Assembly (NCBI GenBank): GCA_947492105.1
Contig: CANLMN010000037.1
Location: 1 to 36,519, forward strand
Direction of reading: 5' to 3'
From: an uncultured Aquimarina sp.
GTDB lineage: Bacteria > Bacteroidota > Bacteroidia > Flavobacteriales > Flavobacteriaceae
Length of the DNA stretch: 36,519 nt
Part shown: in pieces, positions 36,456 through 36,519 of the stretch
How the letters are laid out: each line of letters begins with the position of its first letter
Numbering within the stretch: position 1 is the stretch's first letter
Position numbers and translations under genes: made by a program
The notes under the pieces: model-generated
What the model was told of the DNA's origin: nothing
Databases searched by the model: none
What the model saw: the letters and a program-made list of their open reading frames with translations, nothing else

Positions 36456-36519
36456 AAAGTGTCCTAATTTTGTATATTTGTTTGAATTCTAAAAAGTTAT
36501 TGATGGATATATTTTCTTT
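36445..36519 (+). mobile_element. Possible left end of an insertion sequence
   Basis: The MutS homology stops near 36445-36455, and new sequence begins with GTAAAGTGTCCTAATTTTG. This is followed by a perfect -7 box TATATTTG (36473-36480) and an ATG at 36503 beginning MDIFS, where the window ends. The start resembles IS1595-type transposases as I remember them, but five codons are not enough to prove it. No second end or target duplication is available. Confidence 0.3.

Noticed and set aside
1-36519. CRISPR array, rRNA, prophage or defence island
   Set aside because: No regularly spaced direct repeats, no rRNA segments and no phage or defence families were seen in the window.

Overview
This window looks like chromosomal DNA of a marine-type Flavobacteriaceae (phylum Bacteroidota); I cannot fix the genus from sequence alone. 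The reasons are AT-rich composition, the Bacteroidota promoter motif TAnnTTTG upstream of several genes, near absence of Shine-Dalgarno sequences apart from one perfect copy before rpsU, a type IX secretion (T9SS) C-terminal domain, Bacteroidota-specific families (DUF3467, DUF2851, DUF1343/NamZ) and flavobacterial-type RpoB and RpoC.

Positions 1-16,000 hold the core transcription/translation cluster, all on the minus strand. In transcription order it is rpsU - xerC - hpf - tRNA-Thr(TGT) - tRNA-Tyr(GTA) - tRNA-Gly(TCC) - tRNA-Thr(GGT) - tuf - tRNA-Trp(CCA) - secE - nusG - rplK - rplA - rplJ - rplL - rpoB - rpoC - DUF3467 gene. The four-tRNA/tuf order is the same as the E. coli thrU-tyrU-glyT-thrT-tufB locus. 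Hairpins sit at several junctions: terminator-like ones before xerC, hpf, rplK and rpoC, a strong stem-loop before rpoB, and long inverted repeats on both sides of tRNA-Trp. This suggests the cluster is tuned by partial termination and RNA processing.

Positions 16,000-25,600 are also minus strand and hold housekeeping and membrane functions: an acyl-CoA dehydrogenase, a membrane-anchored helix-hairpin-helix protein and an AGCS-family sodium/amino-acid symporter (a likely three-gene unit); a PspC-domain protein with a TrkA-type potassium channel; a cystathionine beta-synthase with a DUF2851 protein; and a LolC/LolE-type permease.

Positions 25,600-36,519 have mixed strands and a more accessory character: a NamZ-like lipoprotein (peptidoglycan recycling), a YkgJ-type cysteine-cluster protein, a SAM methyltransferase, a DUF2059 protein, two secreted enzymes in tandem (a nucleoside-hydrolase-like protein and an iduronate-2-sulfatase-like sulfatase), and a large secreted M36 metalloprotease with two MAM-like domains and a T9SS domain. 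The window ends in a decayed membrane-MutS gene (in-frame TGA at a probable Trp codon, then a frameshift) that stops where a possible insertion sequence begins.

I see no CRISPR array, rRNA, prophage or clear novel multi-gene defence system. The strongest leads are regulatory: the lone consensus Shine-Dalgarno and matching promoter at rpsU, the series of junction hairpins in the ribosomal/RNAP cluster, and the secreted hydrolase-sulfatase pair.
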